A stretch of DNA of 64,000 bases from Chitinophaga polysaccharea (GCF_902150045.1 NZ_CABFVU010000002.1:1352001-1416000); one strand, 5' to 3'; positions 25,038 through 33,570 are shown, numbered from the stretch's first letter. The notes: a model not told the origin generated them from the letters alone. Translations and numbers: made by a program.

Positions 25038-27512
25038 ATGAAACAAAGGAATTATCTGGCAGCAGCACTGGTTACAATTGGTATGATGGGCGCTGCCTGC
25101 AGAAGTGAGAAAGCAACCGCACCACGTTCGTTCAGCGGCATTTACCCGCAGCTTGCCATGTATAACAGGGAAGGCGAATGCGGTACGGGTGCTGTAGTCC
25201 CCTGGGCCGGAAAACTTTGGGTGATTACGTATGGTCCCCATCTGCCTTTCGGATCGTCAGACAAATTATATGAAATTACACCGGACCTGAAACAGGTGGT
25301 AAGGAAAGAAAGCATAGGCGGCACACCGGCCAATCGCATGATTCACCCGGAAAGTCACCAGTTATTCATAGGCCCTTATGCCATAGGTGAAAACGGGGAC
25401 GTGCGTGTAATACCCTACACTGCCATGCCCGGCCGGCATACAGGAAATGCGCGCCACCTTACCGATCCTGCCGGAAAAATTTATTACGGCACTATGGAAG
25501 AAGGTTTTTATGAAGTAGATGTAAAAACCCTTCAGCCCACTTTATTATATGAAGATGGAAATGTAAAGAGCAGGAAAGGCGCAGATACTACCGCCAACAC
25601 AGCTTCCGCCTTATTGCCGGGAGCGCATGGTAAAGGCCTGTACTCCGGCCAGGGGGTACTGATCTATTCCAACAATGGAGAGCCCGGGCCTAAAGCGCTT
25701 ACACAGTTTGATATTGAAGCGGGATCATTATCGGAGTGGAATGGAAAAGACTGGAAAGTAGTGCGCCGGAATCAGTTTACGGAAATCACCGGCCCGGGGG
25801 GCATCTCCGGAAATAAAAACCCGGCCACTGATCCTATATGGGCTACCGGGTGGGATCATAAATCTGTGTTACTCGGCTTGCGCGACCAGAGGAAATGGAG
25901 CTTTTTCCGGTTGCCCAAAGCCAGTCATAGCTACGATGGCGCGCACGGCTGGAATACAGAATGGCCGCGTATCCGCGATGTAGGCACTGAAAATAACCCG
26001 GATTACCTCATGACCATGCACGGCATGTTCTGGCATTTCCCAGGCACTTTCTCTACCGGGCATACTGCGGGTATCCGTCCCCGTAGTGCTTACCTGAAAG
26101 TGATCGGCGACTTTACCCGCTGGCAGAACCAGCTGGTATTTGGCTGCGACGATGCTGCCCAGAAGGAATTTCTCAATAAGCGCACCGCTAAAGGAAGCAT
26201 TGAAGGCCCTGGCCAATCCAATTCCAACCTCTGGTTCACTTCCCTGCAGCAGCCGGATGCACTGGGGCCCAATACCGCTGAAGGCGCCGTATGGCTCAAT
26301 GAAACAGTAGCGGCATCACAACCATCGGAACCCTTTCTTTTTGCCGGCTGGCCCCACCGCAGCGCACGGATCACGCATAACGGCAAACAACCTGTAGAAT
26401 TCACTTTCGAAACAGATAAGGGCGATGGCAACTGGAGCGTGGCGCAAAAGGTAACCGTATTACCTGGTAAAACCGGCGATATTGTTTTTCCTGAAAATAT
26501 GCCCGGAGAATGGATCCGTATTACTGCCGCACAACAGGTGGTGGCCACAGCGCATTTCTCTTACGCAGGCAGCGATACCCGCAAAACTGCGCCAGCTGCT
26601 ATTTTCAACGGTCTGAGCAAAGTAACGGACGTCAACTCCAACGGCGGTTTATTATATGGCCTGGGCAACGATCGCCGCGCACTTGGCATACTGGCACAAT
26701 CCTATAAAAACGCGGATGCCACTGTGGAAGGCTATTATGAGCTGGATGGCGATATGCGCCTCGTGAAAAAAGAAGATCCTGCCACAGCGGATTTTATCCG
26801 GCAGAAATTTGCCATCCCTCAACAGGCCGTGACCATTGAGCCCGGCAGCGTGCTGATTGTAGACGACAAAGGCCGCAGGTGGCGGCTGCCCCTGGGCGAT
26901 GACGCCTTTACAGGGCTTACAGGCAAAGCCGCCTTGCGCATTTGCCGCGAGGTATCTACCGAAAGAGACCTGTTTAACTGCATGGGCACTTTTTACGAGT
27001 TACCTGCGGAGAATGCAGACGGGTATGCAAAAATAAGACCCGTGGCGTCGCACCCTTTCCGGATCAACGATTACGCTGCTTACCGCGGCATGCTGGTAAT
27101 GACGGGCATTGTGCCGGAAACAAAAGCCGGGGCACATATCATTGTATCGGACGATAAAAAAGCTATGGTATGGGCAGGCGCTATTGATGACCTCTGGCAG
27201 CTGGGCCGGCCTACAGGACAAGGGGGACCATGGAAAGATGCGGCCGTGGAAGCCGGTAAGCCTTCAGATCCTTATCTCACCGGGTTTTATTCACAACGGC
27301 AGTTGCAGCTATCACATGATGCCGGTATGCCGGTTGAATTCACCATTGATATAGACCCTGTAGGCACCGGCGCCTGGATGAACTATAAAACCGTAACGGT
27401 AGGGCCGGGCGAAACGTTTAAGTGGCAGTTCCCCGATGGCTTTGAATCACGCTGGATCCGTTTCACCGTCAATAAAAACTGCCGTGCCACTGCATGGCTG
27501 GACTATAAATAA
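25038..27512 (+). CDS. PUL 1 lipoprotein of unknown family with duplicated C-terminal module
   Basis: An 824-residue lipoprotein (signal MKQRNYLAAALVTIGMMGAA followed by Cys21). I did not recognise a named family. Residues about 35-410 contain repeated beta-strand patterns (GKLWVITYGPHLPFGSSDKL, GKIYYGTMEEGFYEVDVKTL, GKGLYSGQGVLIYSNNGE) suggesting a beta-propeller. A module of about 95 residues occurs twice, at about 416-512 and 735-824: both copies read PSxPxL/F...PVEFT followed by a W...VTV.PG segment, a Phe-Pro turn, a WIRxT motif and a final aromatic pair. The copies are diverged, so the duplication is old. It is probably a surface glycan-binding protein or enzyme. It follows susD by 8 bp and precedes the FMN-protein gene by 9 bp. 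Confidence 0.72.
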   Translation: MKQRNYLAAALVTIGMMGAACRSEKATAPRSFSGIYPQLAMYNREGECGTGAVVPWAGKLWVITYGPHLPFGSSDKLYEITPDLKQVVRKESIGGTPANRMIHPESHQLFIGPYAIGENGDVRVIPYTAMPGRHTGNARHLTDPAGKIYYGTMEEGFYEVDVKTLQPTLLYEDGNVKSRKGADTTANTASALLPGAHGKGLYSGQGVLIYSNNGEPGPKALTQFDIEAGSLSEWNGKDWKVVRRNQFTEITGPGGISGNKNPATDPIWATGWDHKSVLLGLRDQRKWSFFRLPKASHSYDGAHGWNTEWPRIRDVGTENNPDYLMTMHGMFWHFPGTFSTGHTAGIRPRSAYLKVIGDFTRWQNQLVFGCDDAAQKEFLNKRTAKGSIEGPGQSNSNLWFTSLQQPDALGPNTAEGAVWLNETVAASQPSEPFLFAGWPHRSARITHNGKQPVEFTFETDKGDGNWSVAQKVTVLPGKTGDIVFPENMPGEWIRITAAQQVVATAHFSYAGSDTRKTAPAAIFNGLSKVTDVNSNGGLLYGLGNDRRALGILAQSYKNADATVEGYYELDGDMRLVKKEDPATADFIRQKFAIPQQAVTIEPGSVLIVDDKGRRWRLPLGDDAFTGLTGKAALRICREVSTERDLFNCMGTFYELPAENADGYAKIRPVASHPFRINDYAAYRGMLVMTGIVPETKAGAHIIVSDDKKAMVWAGAIDDLWQLGRPTGQGGPWKDAAVEAGKPSDPYLTGFYSQRQLQLSHDAGMPVEFTIDIDPVGTGAWMNYKTVTVGPGETFKWQFPDGFESRWIRFTVNKNCRATAWLDYK

Positions 27513-27521
27513 ACAGCGAAC

Positions 27522-28679
27522 ATGAAATACGCAGTGGCTTGTTTACTGATATGGTGTTGGCAGGTAACCAACGGGATGGCTTTTGTTGCCGATACCGGCG
27601 CCGTGAAAGACGTGCTGGGTAACGGGGCATTATTGCCGCCGGCGGCCACGTATAAAGCCTATCGCGTGAGCGATACGGCGGCTTACGAGCTACAGCTGGC
27701 GCTGGACCAGGATAACAGGCCACTGTATTACTATCGTCATATTTTTACACCGGTTTGTTATACGGGAGAATGTAAACCGGTATACATCAATCTTTACTGG
27801 GACCTGCTGGGCAATTATATCCGCTATGATCTGCCTGCAGGGGAAGTGCTGACCAAGCTGAATCACAAAGAATTTAAACCGGAAGATTACGCAAAATTGC
27901 AGGAGATATTGCTGAAGCCTAATTCATTGCTCGCAGATCTGGCCATTACCGACCTTATTGTACCCGGAACAGAAAACCTTACCGACTCAGTGGATGCCCA
28001 TACCGGCGCCACCCTGAAAACAATTAAGAATGAAGTGATCTCCGGAGCGGTGTATACCTGTTATACGTTATGGCACATGGCACACGGACCGGTAACAGAT
28101 GAAATAATGCGTATCACAGATACGTATATCAACCCCGCATTGCTGCATCGCTTTTTGAGTTCAGGGAATTATGCATACCAGTATAAGGCGCTGGAACGGG
28201 TAATGGATAAAAGCGGGAAAATAAAGCCCGGTTTTGAAGACGATATCCGCGCACTGATTAATGGTAAGAATATTTTTATTGCACGGCACACATTGCAACA
28301 GGTACATCCCGGTTTTATTACCGGCGCCAAGGCACAGGCATGGTTATGGGATACGTATAGCCGTAGCAGTTATCCATTGCAGCTAACAGTACTGCGGAAG
28401 TTATCCACTGTACCGCTGAGCGACGCCATGGCAAAACATCTTGCAACAGCCTGCACTACCGCCAATGAAGAACAGTTCCGCCTGATCATAACTGCCTTGC
28501 AGGCAACGCCGGGGCTGCCGGAAACTGTTATGCAGCAGCTGGCGGCCCAGCTGAAAAGTCCCGATACCGGCAAAGCGGCTGCTATCCATGCTTTCCTGTT
28601 ACAGCACCAACCGGTAAATCATACTATAAAAACAATGATCTATGAATATGAACAAACGCATCCTTCAGCTGAAAAATAG
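27522..28679 (+). CDS. exported protein with ApbE-type FMN attachment motif and HEAT-like tail
   Basis: A 385-residue protein with a short signal peptide (MKYAVACLLIWCWQVTNGMA). At residues 158-164 it has DAHTGAT, matching the flavinylation consensus D-x-x-(S/T)-G-A-(T/S), followed by TIKNEVISGAVYTCYTLWHM as in FMN-binding domains. Thr164 would carry covalent FMN added by ApbE. Residues about 190-370 look like alpha-helical HEAT-type repeats. An ApbE gene lies two genes downstream in the same operon and an exported FAD oxidoreductase lies between. It therefore probably shuttles electrons for that enzyme outside the cytoplasm (inference). Apart from the motif I cannot place it in a named family. 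Its last 38 nt overlap the next gene. Confidence 0.75.
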   Translation: MKYAVACLLIWCWQVTNGMAFVADTGAVKDVLGNGALLPPAATYKAYRVSDTAAYELQLALDQDNRPLYYYRHIFTPVCYTGECKPVYINLYWDLLGNYIRYDLPAGEVLTKLNHKEFKPEDYAKLQEILLKPNSLLADLAITDLIVPGTENLTDSVDAHTGATLKTIKNEVISGAVYTCYTLWHMAHGPVTDEIMRITDTYINPALLHRFLSSGNYAYQYKALERVMDKSGKIKPGFEDDIRALINGKNIFIARHTLQQVHPGFITGAKAQAWLWDTYSRSSYPLQLTVLRKLSTVPLSDAMAKHLATACTTANEEQFRLIITALQATPGLPETVMQQLAAQLKSPDTGKAAAIHAFLLQHQPVNHTIKTMIYEYEQTHPSAEK

Positions 28680-30450
28680 CTGGTTGCCCTTGTTGCTGCT
28701 ATGCGTATGCACACAATGGCTGCAGGCGCAGCAGCGGATATTTGTGGAAACAGAATCCTTTGCAGAAAAAGGAGGCTGGGTAATTGACCAGCAGTCGTTT
28801 CCCGTTATCGGTTCTTCCTACCTGATGGCCCATGGTATGGGCCGGCCCGTGAAAGACGCCGTTACCACTGTTAATTTCCCGGAGAAAGGCACGTATCATG
28901 TATGGGTGCGTACCAAAGACTGGGCGCCTTTCCCGAAAGGACCGGGGAAGTTCAGGCTGGTGGTGAATGACACACCGGTTAAAACAGTGTTTGGCGAAAG
29001 CGGCAATGATAAATGGAAATGGTACGATGGAGGCGAGATCACACTTCCTGCCGGCCCCGCGAAAATAGCATTGCATGACCTTACCGGTTTTAACGGCCGT
29101 TGTGATGCACTGATGTTTACCACCGGTAAATTTACCCCGCCCGATGATGCGGCTGCGCTGGGCGCATTGCGTCGTGAACTGTTGCGTTTAACGGCTGCAC
29201 CTAAAGAGGCAGGGCCTTTCGATCTGGTAGTAGTAGGAGGCGGCATTGCCGGCACCTGCGCTGCTATTTCCGCTTCCCGCATGGGGTTGAAGGTAGCGCT
29301 GATACAGGACAGGCCTGTGCTGGGTGGAAACAACAGTTCAGAAATACGTGTGCACCTGAAGGGCGATATCGACAAAAATTATTATCCCAAGCTGGGCCGC
29401 ATTGTAAGGGAAATGGATAACGGCGATCCCGGTAACGGTAATCCCGATGCCCAGGAATATGGCGATGCCCGGAAGATTGAGATCGTTAAGGCAGAAAAAA
29501 ATCTCACCCTGTTTCTCAATACCCATGTATTCAAAGCAGAAAAAGAGAAAGACCGTATCATAGCAGTTACAGGCCGCGATATTGCCACCAGCCAGGAAAC
29601 GCGTTTTACGGGTACTTATTTCTCTGATTGTACCGGCGATGGCACCCTGGGATACCTGGCCGGCGCGGCTTTCAGGATGGGACGGGAAAGTAAGGCAGAA
29701 ACAGGCGAATCGCTGGCAGCCGAGAAACCCGACAGCTTTACGCTGGGTACCTCCAACCTTTGGGCATCCCTGCCAACGGATACCATAACCAGCTTCCCCG
29801 CCACGCCATGGGCGCTGCAGTTTTCAGACGAATACCATATTGACGCATCTAAAGCCGACTGGGAGTGGGAAACCGGGTTTGGTAACTTCAACACTATCAC
29901 CGAGGCGGAGCAGATCCGCGATCATAACCTGCGGGCCATTTATGGCAACTGGTCGTATCTTAAGAACAGTAAACCCGAAAAATACGGGAAGCAGCAGCTG
30001 GCGTGGGTTGCCTATATCGGCGGTAAACGGGAATCCCGGCGGCTTATCGGGGATCATATCCTCACGCAAATGGATATCCAGGAAGGTAAAATGTATCCGG
30101 ATGGCGCCGTAACCGCTACCTGGACTATTGATTTGCATTTCCCGGATCCTGTTAATAAAAAATATTTTGAAGGACAGGAATTTTTTGCCGGCACCAAACA
30201 TATCAGGGTAGCACCGTACACTATTCCATACCGTTGCCTTTATTCAAAAAATATCAGCAACCTGTTCATGGCAGGAAGGAATATCAGCACTACGCACGTA
30301 GCTTTTGGAAGTACCCGTGTGATGCGTACCTGCGGTATGATGGGAGAAGTGGTAGGCTTTGCTGCCTATGTGGCTAATAAGTATCACGGCAGCCCGAGGA
30401 GCGTATACACCGATCACCTGGATGAATTAATGAATCTGCTTAAAAATTAA
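28642..30450 (+). CDS. exported FAD-dependent oxidoreductase with N-terminal carbohydrate-binding-like domain
   Basis: A 602-residue protein with a signal peptide (SWLPLLLLCVCTQWLQA). Residues about 30-160 form a beta-sandwich-like module (FVETESFAEKGGWVIDQQSF, GTYHVWVRTKDWAPFPKGPG) similar to golvesin/carbohydrate-binding modules. Residue 194 onward is an FAD Rossmann domain (DLVVVGGGIAGTCAAISASR, GGGIAG at 199-204) of the FAD_oxidored (PF12831-like) family. NNSSEIRVHLKGD, FSDCTGDGTLGYLAGA and LFMAGRNISTTHVAFGSTRV are the other FAD and substrate-region motifs. It should oxidise a substrate, perhaps a glycan, in the periplasm or on the surface. The gene overlaps the FMN-protein gene by 38 nt and is followed 2 bp later by apbE. 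Confidence 0.88.
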   Translation: MNMNKRILQLKNSWLPLLLLCVCTQWLQAQQRIFVETESFAEKGGWVIDQQSFPVIGSSYLMAHGMGRPVKDAVTTVNFPEKGTYHVWVRTKDWAPFPKGPGKFRLVVNDTPVKTVFGESGNDKWKWYDGGEITLPAGPAKIALHDLTGFNGRCDALMFTTGKFTPPDDAAALGALRRELLRLTAAPKEAGPFDLVVVGGGIAGTCAAISASRMGLKVALIQDRPVLGGNNSSEIRVHLKGDIDKNYYPKLGRIVREMDNGDPGNGNPDAQEYGDARKIEIVKAEKNLTLFLNTHVFKAEKEKDRIIAVTGRDIATSQETRFTGTYFSDCTGDGTLGYLAGAAFRMGRESKAETGESLAAEKPDSFTLGTSNLWASLPTDTITSFPATPWALQFSDEYHIDASKADWEWETGFGNFNTITEAEQIRDHNLRAIYGNWSYLKNSKPEKYGKQQLAWVAYIGGKRESRRLIGDHILTQMDIQEGKMYPDGAVTATWTIDLHFPDPVNKKYFEGQEFFAGTKHIRVAPYTIPYRCLYSKNISNLFMAGRNISTTHVAFGSTRVMRTCGMMGEVVGFAAYVANKYHGSPRSVYTDHLDELMNLLKN

Positions 30451-30452
30451 AC

Positions 30453-31412
30453 ATGTACGCCGTTTATTTCCTGCTGCTGTTGCATATTAGCGTAGCGCCT
30501 TCCATGATACACCTGGAAGGCAGCGCGCAGGGGACCACCTGGCATATTCAATATGAAGATGCACAGCAGCGGGATTTTACGTCGCAGATCACCCATATTC
30601 TTCAGGATATCGATCAGTGTTTATCCGTTTACCGGAAGGATTCAGAGATCTCTTTATTCAACAACTCCCTTTCCATCGAATTCCAGCTGCCTTATTTTTA
30701 CCCGGTGCTGAAAAAATCGGCAGAAGTATACAGCGCTACAAACGGTGCTTTTGATCCTACGGTGATGCCGCTCAGCGCTGCTTATCGCCAGGGAAAACGT
30801 ACGCATACCCCCTGGTGGGAAAAGGCCGATTCCCTGTTGCAATATGTAGGTTTTTCCCGTATCCGCTTTGATGAAACCGGTGTAAGCAAACTAAAGGAAG
30901 GTGTGAGCCTTGACTTTGACGGTATTGCCCAGGGCTATACCGTAGACGTTTTAGCCGCGTTGCTGGATAGCAACGGCATCAGCAACTACATGGTAGAAGT
31001 GGGAGGAGAAGTGCGCTGTAAAGGGCTTAAAAATGGCGCTCCGTGGACCATCGGAATCGATAACCCTTTGTATCCGTCAGTGAAACTGGCCACGGTGCAG
31101 CTGCATAATATGGCCGCTACCACTGCCGGTAATTACCGCGATCATTATGCGCTGAACGGCGCTGTATCAGGGCATATCATTCATCCCAAAACGGGTTATT
31201 CCACACCGGATTCCCTATTGAGCGTTACAGTGTTTTCAGCTGATGCCATTACTGCCGATGGATATGATACTGCTTTTATGGTAATGGGCGTAGCCGGAAC
31301 AAAAGAGTTCCTGCAGCAGCGGAAAGACCTGGATGCGTATCTTGTGTACATAGGCGCAGACGGGGAAGTGAAGGTGTGGATGACGGAGGGAGTAAGGGAG
31401 CTTATTAAATAA
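30453..31412 (+). CDS. apbE: FAD:protein FMN transferase ApbE
   Basis: A 319-residue exported enzyme (N-terminal hydrophobic stretch MYAVYFLLLLHISVAPSM). It transfers FMN from FAD to a Thr in target proteins. Family motifs are present: AQGTTWHIQY, ATNGAFDPTVMPL, SLDFDGIAQGYTVDVL, YMVEVGGEVRCKG, GHIIHPKTGY and the metal-binding ADAITADGYDTAFMVMG. It is the last gene of PUL 1, starting 2 bp after the oxidoreductase gene, and the obvious target is the DAHTGAT protein encoded two genes upstream. A dedicated ApbE inside a SusCD locus is the key evidence for a flavinylated redox system. Confidence 0.95.
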   Translation: MYAVYFLLLLHISVAPSMIHLEGSAQGTTWHIQYEDAQQRDFTSQITHILQDIDQCLSVYRKDSEISLFNNSLSIEFQLPYFYPVLKKSAEVYSATNGAFDPTVMPLSAAYRQGKRTHTPWWEKADSLLQYVGFSRIRFDETGVSKLKEGVSLDFDGIAQGYTVDVLAALLDSNGISNYMVEVGGEVRCKGLKNGAPWTIGIDNPLYPSVKLATVQLHNMAATTAGNYRDHYALNGAVSGHIIHPKTGYSTPDSLLSVTVFSADAITADGYDTAFMVMGVAGTKEFLQQRKDLDAYLVYIGADGEVKVWMTEGVRELIK

Positions 31413-31434
31413 CGATAGTACCAGATTTTTATGA

Positions 31435-31461
31435 AGGGCTGCCAGGTAATGGCGGCTCTTT
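31435..31461 (+). terminator. weak terminator after apbE
   Basis: The stem AGGGCTGCC / GGCGGCTCT (two G-U wobbles) with a 7-nt loop is followed by a short T-rich stretch. Its shape resembles the stronger hairpin at 17707 and it lies 22 bp after the apbE stop. Confidence 0.5.
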
Positions 31462-31481
31462 ATGGGCCTGCCATATGTTCC

Positions 31482-31498
31482 GATAGAGAATATCTATC
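31482..31498 (+). promoter_or_regulatory. inverted repeat before a small HTH gene
   Basis: GATAGA-GAATA-TCTATC is a perfect 6-bp inverted repeat that ends 3 bp before the ATG at 31502. It could be an autoregulatory operator. Confidence 0.35.
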
Positions 31499-31501
31499 CT
31501 C

Positions 31502-31957
31502 ATGGGCTTTCCAAAGAAGAGAAAGCGGCCGAAGATAAAAATATTGGTGGCCTATCATATGGAATTACTGAAAAAGATGACCAAAGAAGATCATCTCAGG
31601 GCAGATTTATTACAGGTTAAGTACCAGATGGCCAGTGTTATTAAATCATTAGAGTACCAGGAATCCAAGCATTCCGGCTATTTCCTTGCCGCCTACATCC
31701 GCGCTGTACAAAAGAAACAAAAAGAATTTGCTGCGGAGATCAGCATTGACGAAACCCGTTTAAGCCGCATTATTCACAATAAAGAGATTCCCAATGATGA
31801 GCTCTTTATCCGGCTGGAGCTGCATTCAAATAACACCATACCTGCACTTAGCTGGTTTCTGCTGGCGGAGAAAGAAAAGGCCTGTAATATCAGTACCAAT
31901 AAGGAGCTGAGAAAAAAGGAGAAAAAAAATGTGCATAAAACGATTGCAAAGAAATAG
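31502..31957 (+). CDS. small XRE/HigA-like helix-turn-helix protein
   Basis: A 151-residue basic protein. Residues about 58-110 (YFLAAYIRAVQKKQKEFAAE, then ISIDETRLSRIIHNKEIPND) look like the XRE/HigA-type helix-turn-helix, followed by LFIRLELHSNNTIPALSWFL as in antitoxin HigA proteins. The N-terminal PKKRKRPKIK and C-terminal Lys-rich tail are highly basic, as expected for a DNA-binding protein. No toxin gene is adjacent, so it is called a regulator only. Internal ATG codons at 31559 and 31577 are possible starts. It stands alone between apbE and a convergent dehydrogenase gene. Confidence 0.65.
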   Translation: MGFPKKRKRPKIKILVAYHMELLKKMTKEDHLRADLLQVKYQMASVIKSLEYQESKHSGYFLAAYIRAVQKKQKEFAAEISIDETRLSRIIHNKEIPNDELFIRLELHSNNTIPALSWFLLAEKEKACNISTNKELRKKEKKNVHKTIAKK

Positions 31958-32035
31958 CCGTTTCCGTTCAATATCAGCAGGTCAATATCCCTCAGGATAA
32001 TAACCTGCTGATACCAGCATATTCATCAAATAGCT

Positions 32036-32632
32036 TTAATGTATTTTGATCACCTGTCCTGTACCCGCTCCCAATACACTTTTAATATACCCATTAACCA
32101 CCCGCTCCATGGATACGGGGATCTGCCCCGGAAAGTAAGGGAAATACCCCGGAGAGTCTTCCACTACAGTCGGGCTCACGGCATTAATGCGGACCCCGTT
32201 TTCCAGCTCAATGGCGGCTGCGCGTGCAAAAGCGTCGATCCCTCCGTTGGCTACGGAGGCATTGGCCCCGCTCAGCACCGGATCTTCTGTAAGTGAGCCG
32301 GAGGTTAAGGTGAATGAGCCCCTGGGATTGATGTAATGCTGCCCGATGAGCACCAGGTCGATCTGCCCCATTAGTTTGCTCTGGATACCAATACTGAATT
32401 CTTTTTCGGTGGCCGTTTTCAGCGGACCGAAATAAGCATCTCCCGCCATAGATACCAGTGCATCAAATGAACCGGCCTGTTTGAACAGGTTTTCTATGGA
32501 AGCGGGCGAGGTAAGATTTGCCTGGATATCGCCACTTTTAGAGCCTACCTTAATTATTTCGTGGTCTTTTTCGAGGGCGTTTACCACACGTTTTCCGATT
32601 GTACCGGAAGCCCCTACGATGATAATTTTCAT
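32036..32632 (-). CDS. short-chain dehydrogenase-like protein lacking the catalytic Tyr
   Basis: A 198-residue Rossmann protein starting MKIIIVGASGTIGKRVVNAL, with the GxxxGxG NAD(P)-binding motif. The expected SDR YxxxK triad is absent: the segment GANASVANGGIDAFARAAAI replaces it. This matches the Lin1944-like SDR subgroup, which is known to lack standard active-site residues and has no assigned function. The ATG at 32632 is preferred to an upstream start at 32668 because the fold begins there. It is monocistronic, with an 11-bp tandem repeat array 121-184 bp upstream. Confidence 0.85.
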   Translation of the reverse strand: MKIIIVGASGTIGKRVVNALEKDHEIIKVGSKSGDIQANLTSPASIENLFKQAGSFDALVSMAGDAYFGPLKTATEKEFSIGIQSKLMGQIDLVLIGQHYINPRGSFTLTSGSLTEDPVLSGANASVANGGIDAFARAAAIELENGVRINAVSPTVVEDSPGYFPYFPGQIPVSMERVVNGYIKSVLGAGTGQVIKIH

Positions 32633-32752
32633 ATGCCTTGCTTTTTTATTTATTAAGAGAAAGTACATTATACTGATCTTCCTGGTATATCCTCCCTTAA
32701 CCAGAAACTAACGGAATGATCTTCCGGACTTAAGCCGTATTTCTTTAAAGGC

Positions 32753-32815
32753 GGCTTATATATGGCTTATATATGGGGGAACTATGGGGGAACTATGGGG
32801 GAACTATGGGGGAAA
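32753..32815. repeat. 11-bp tandem repeat array
   Basis: Two copies of GGCTTATATAT (32753-32763, 32764-32774) run directly into three copies of GGGGGAACTAT (32775-32785, 32786-32796, 32797-32807) and a partial sixth. All units keep an 11-bp period and share GG at the start and TAT at the end. The array lies between the methyltransferase stop and the dehydrogenase start. A periodic protein-binding site or replication slippage could explain it. Confidence 0.8.
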
Positions 32816-32875
32816 CGGGGAGTATCCATACTGTAGCTATACTGTGACCATACCATAAGCCCGTATTTTCAGCCA

Positions 32876-33511
32876 TCACCGCTTCCGTCCCACAAACCTC
32901 ACTACGGCGCCTTTTCCTGTATGATGAATACCTTCTTCCAGTAAGGTTTCAGCTTCTTCCAGCATGATGATGTCATAATTCTCAAAATCGGCTGTTAGTT
33001 CTGCCTTGGAGAACAACATATCAACATCTTTTGGACCGCCAACCTTTGGGTCTGCAAGCTTCAGGTGGATGTGCGTTTTGCTGAAGGCTTCGAAGATAAC
33101 TATTCCTCCTGGTTTAAGAAAGTTATTTAGCTTCCTGTGGAGTAGGGATTTTTTGCCTGCGGCGAAATGTGCATAAATAAGGGCAACGGCATCAAAGGAT
33201 GCTGGCGGAAAAGTTAGCTGTTCCAGGTCGCCCACGATATAATCTATTGTAACATGCTGTTCTTCAGCCAGCAGCAATGCCTTGGAACGCCCTTCCGCAC
33301 TCAGGTCGGTAGAGGTAACCTTCCATCCCAGCTGCGCTGCAAATACACCGTTGCGACCTTCGCCGTCGGCCGGGAGCAAAATGGAGCCCGGCTCAAATTT
33401 CTCCAGCCATTCTTTGAAGAACAGGTTAGGTGTTTTGCCATAGGCATACTCCGTATTTTTATACCGGTTATCCCACATGTTTTTGTATTCCTCATCCCAG
33501 GATTGATTCAT
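32876..33511 (-). CDS. class I SAM-dependent methyltransferase
   Basis: A 211-residue cytoplasmic methyltransferase. The SAM-binding motif I region is ILLPADGEGRNGVFAAQLGW, with the acidic motif II in KVTSTDLSAEGRSKALLLAE and motif post-I in YIVGDLEQLTFPPASFDAVA. The N-terminal DNRYKNTEYAYGKTPNLFF resembles TehB/thiopurine-methyltransferase-like proteins. The substrate is unknown. A TACCTTTG promoter lies 60 bp upstream. It is followed by the repeat-containing intergenic region. Confidence 0.9.
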   Translation of the reverse strand: MNQSWDEEYKNMWDNRYKNTEYAYGKTPNLFFKEWLEKFEPGSILLPADGEGRNGVFAAQLGWKVTSTDLSAEGRSKALLLAEEQHVTIDYIVGDLEQLTFPPASFDAVALIYAHFAAGKKSLLHRKLNNFLKPGGIVIFEAFSKTHIHLKLADPKVGGPKDVDMLFSKAELTADFENYDIIMLEEAETLLEEGIHHTGKGAVVRFVGRKR

Positions 33512-33570
33512 GTTCCTTTGTTTTTTATGTTAAATGAAACAAGCCTTCCCGCTGGCTGCTTTCATCTTCA

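Noticed and set aside
31502..31957. HigBA-type toxin-antitoxin locus
   Set aside because: Only a HigA-like HTH protein is present; neighbouring sequence on both sides holds no small toxin gene.
32753..32815. CRISPR or minisatellite-coding interpretation of the 11-bp array
   Set aside because: No spacers between units and no reading frame through the array; a regulatory or slippage origin is simpler.
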